Of a stretch of DNA of 10,841 bases, positions 9,156 through 10,841 are shown in pieces; within the stretch, counting starts at the first letter, position 1; every line of letters begins with the position of its first letter. Position numbers and translations under genes: made by a program. The notes below the pieces were generated by a model. It saw nothing but the letters and a program-made list of their open reading frames with translations, was not told where the DNA came from and did not search any database. This stretch comes from Conidiobolus incongruus B7586 (lineage: Eukaryota > Entomophthoromycota > Entomophthoromycetes > Entomophthorales > Conidiobolaceae), in assembly GCA_000697335.1 (NCBI GenBank), contig JNEM01014292.1, positions 1-10,841 of the forward strand, read 5' to 3'.

Positions 9156-9164
9156 ATTTATATA
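9156..9164 (-). promoter_or_regulatory. Possible TATA element of the membrane-protein gene
   Basis: Read on the minus strand this is TATATAAAT, about 36-44 nt before the ATG at 9120. The placement is plausible for a short 5' leader. In DNA this rich in A and T such a string can easily occur by chance. Confidence 0.25.
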
Positions 9165-9434
9165 TTAGTAATATATTTGACACAGTCTATAACCAAGTGT
9201 ATTTGAAATAGAAGGATTTGTTTTAATGTAATTTTTTTTATTTTGAAAAGAATTGTTCAAATTATATTGAGAAAATTAATAAAATTACCAATATTTTTAG
9301 ATACAAAAATAAATAGAAATTTACTTAGAAAGATAACTAATCACAGATTTAATATTATTACAATTGAAATTATAAATTCTATATTAAATGAATAATACTA
9401 CAATTTTATATTATCCATTTTTATCATTTTGGAT
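9165..9434. other. Upstream spacer of the membrane-protein gene
   Basis: AT-rich sequence between the minus-strand gene and the right repeat arm. It must contain whatever upstream control that gene has. No recognisable motif, RNA or second gene is visible, and it does not align with the sequence next to the left arm. Confidence 0.5.
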
Positions 9435-10700
9435 GATATTACCATAAATTTAAAATAATGTGAAATTTTTTAATTTCTAATTTTTCAAACATATTATTGG
9501 TCTTAAATAAACAAATATATACAAAATAAATAAGAATTAAATATTTTTAAAATATATATATATCATTATTTTTTTGATTAAAAAATTAACTTTTTAAAAT
9601 TAGTTGTTTAATTTAATTAAGCTTAAATTAAATAATAATCATCAAAAGTTTTCTATTTTAGTATTAGTAAAACTTAACCATAAACCCTTTAAATCATTTA
9701 AAATTTACAAGTAGCTTTTAATAACAAAGCATTATCTAAATCAACAATTTATTATTAGGTAAAATATTTTAAGATTAAAAAAGAAATTATTTATAAGCTA
9801 TTAAAATTTAAAAATTAATTTTAACTATTAATCTTTTAATTATTAAAAAAATAAAAAAATATATTAACAAATATCTTTTTATTTTAGTAAAAGATTATCT
9901 AAATACTTTAATATTATTTTTATAAGTATTCTATATATATTATAGTTTAAAATTAAATTAATAACTAAAAATATCAAATAATTACTTTATAATTTACCTA
10001 AAGCTTAAAAAAAGTTAGAATAACTATTTTTAAATAAAACACTAAAATATTATTAAAAACTTAAGCTTTTATAATAAAATATAATAATTGATGAATCTTA
10101 AATCTCCTTGTATAATCTTTTATTAAAATATATATCAAAGTGTTAGATTAAATTAAATTAATCTCTTTTATAAATCCCTTTAAATAAATATTTTATTAAT
10201 AAGCAAATATTAATAGTTATATTAAATTATAGTAGTATATGTTATTTTTATTAAGTTCTTGAAAAATAATTAATTAATATAAGTTTTATATTGTTTTTTT
10301 AAATAAAACTATCTTTAATTAATATTCTTAATATAATTTAAAAAAATTTATTATTTTGCATAATAATTATAAAAATATAAATCTAAAGCTATAAAAAATT
10401 TTTAATTAAAAATAATTAGAAAAAATTATTATATCAAGTATATTCTTTAAATTATAACTTATGTGATTATAATTATTTTAGGTAATTAAAAAACTAGCTT
10501 ATAAGAAAGAAAATTTCTATAAAAAAATTTAATTAGTTTATGAAATATTAAACTTTAGTCTTTAATAAAAAGAATTATATTTTATATATTATAACTTTGC
10601 TAAAAATATAGCAAAAAGCTATTAGAAATAAAAAAAATTTTAAATTCTAAATTATATTTTTATTTTTATTCTTTATATATTAAAATATTCATTTTTTTCG
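9435..10700 (-). repeat. Right arm of the long, diverged inverted repeat
   Basis: The reverse complement of this block is collinear with 421-1655 (anchors: 10466-10493 identical to the complement of 606-633; 9713-9753 against 1344-1384; 9461-9488 against 1593-1620; 10659-10678 against 421-440). Composition is as extreme as in the left arm. At the 41-nt anchor all four differences are transitions. It is an old inactive copy in the opposite orientation, class unknown. The inner ends of the two arms lie about 7.8 kb apart and enclose both genes. Confidence 0.82.
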
Positions 10701-10841
10701 ATCAGAAATAATTCCTATTATTTAAAATACAAAGTAATATTATTATATTTAATAATTTATATGAGTAAAATTTTAAAATACCTATTATCCTCTATAATAA
10801 TTATTAAAAATGTGAAATTAAATATATTAAAAAGAATTTAA
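10701..10841. other. AT-rich end of the window
   Basis: A patch at about 10775-10790 (complement TAGGTATTTTAAA) corresponds to about 100-115 on the left. The right arm probably runs on toward and perhaps past the window edge. No gene is visible. Confidence 0.45.

Overview
The window looks like nuclear DNA from a fungus with a very AT-rich genome. It carries an intron-containing gene for a fungal-type long-chain acyl-CoA synthetase. Its introns are short (49-96 nt), of the GT-AG type, and several carry CTAAC-like branch sites. Both genes read with the standard code and end in TGA. Five introns in one gene argue against an intron-poor budding yeast. An early-diverging or other low-GC filamentous lineage fits better, but I cannot place it further from the sequence.

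Layout: (1) 1-2393 is an AT desert with about one G/C per ten bases by eye, holding a decayed repeat arm at about 421-1655. (2) 2394-5133 is ordinary low-GC intergenic DNA with a diverged direct repeat (2394-2670 and 4241-4521) and, close to the first gene, a GC-rich motif cluster, a 14-bp palindrome and a TATA box. (3) 5134-7454, plus strand, is a six-exon acyl-CoA synthetase gene (671 codons plus stop by my reading), including a 26-nt microexon. (4) 7455-8409 is the intergenic space between convergent genes. (5) 8410-9120, minus strand, is an intronless gene for an unrecognised 236-residue protein with six or seven membrane segments. (6) From about 9121 the sequence falls back into AT desert. 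From about 9435 to near the right edge it is a diverged copy of the left arm in opposite orientation.

The two genes therefore form a small, moderate-GC island between two inverted, AT-saturated copies of one old repeat. The synthetase activates long-chain fatty acids to acyl-CoA for lipid synthesis, protein acylation or beta-oxidation. Nothing in the sequence ties the membrane protein to that pathway; the genes converge and share no promoter. I found no tRNA, rRNA, CRISPR array or convincing new multi-gene system. The points most worth a second look are the inverted repeat arms and their transition-only differences in the best anchor, the direct repeat upstream of the synthetase, the microexon, the 51-nt in-frame intron, and the orphan membrane protein.
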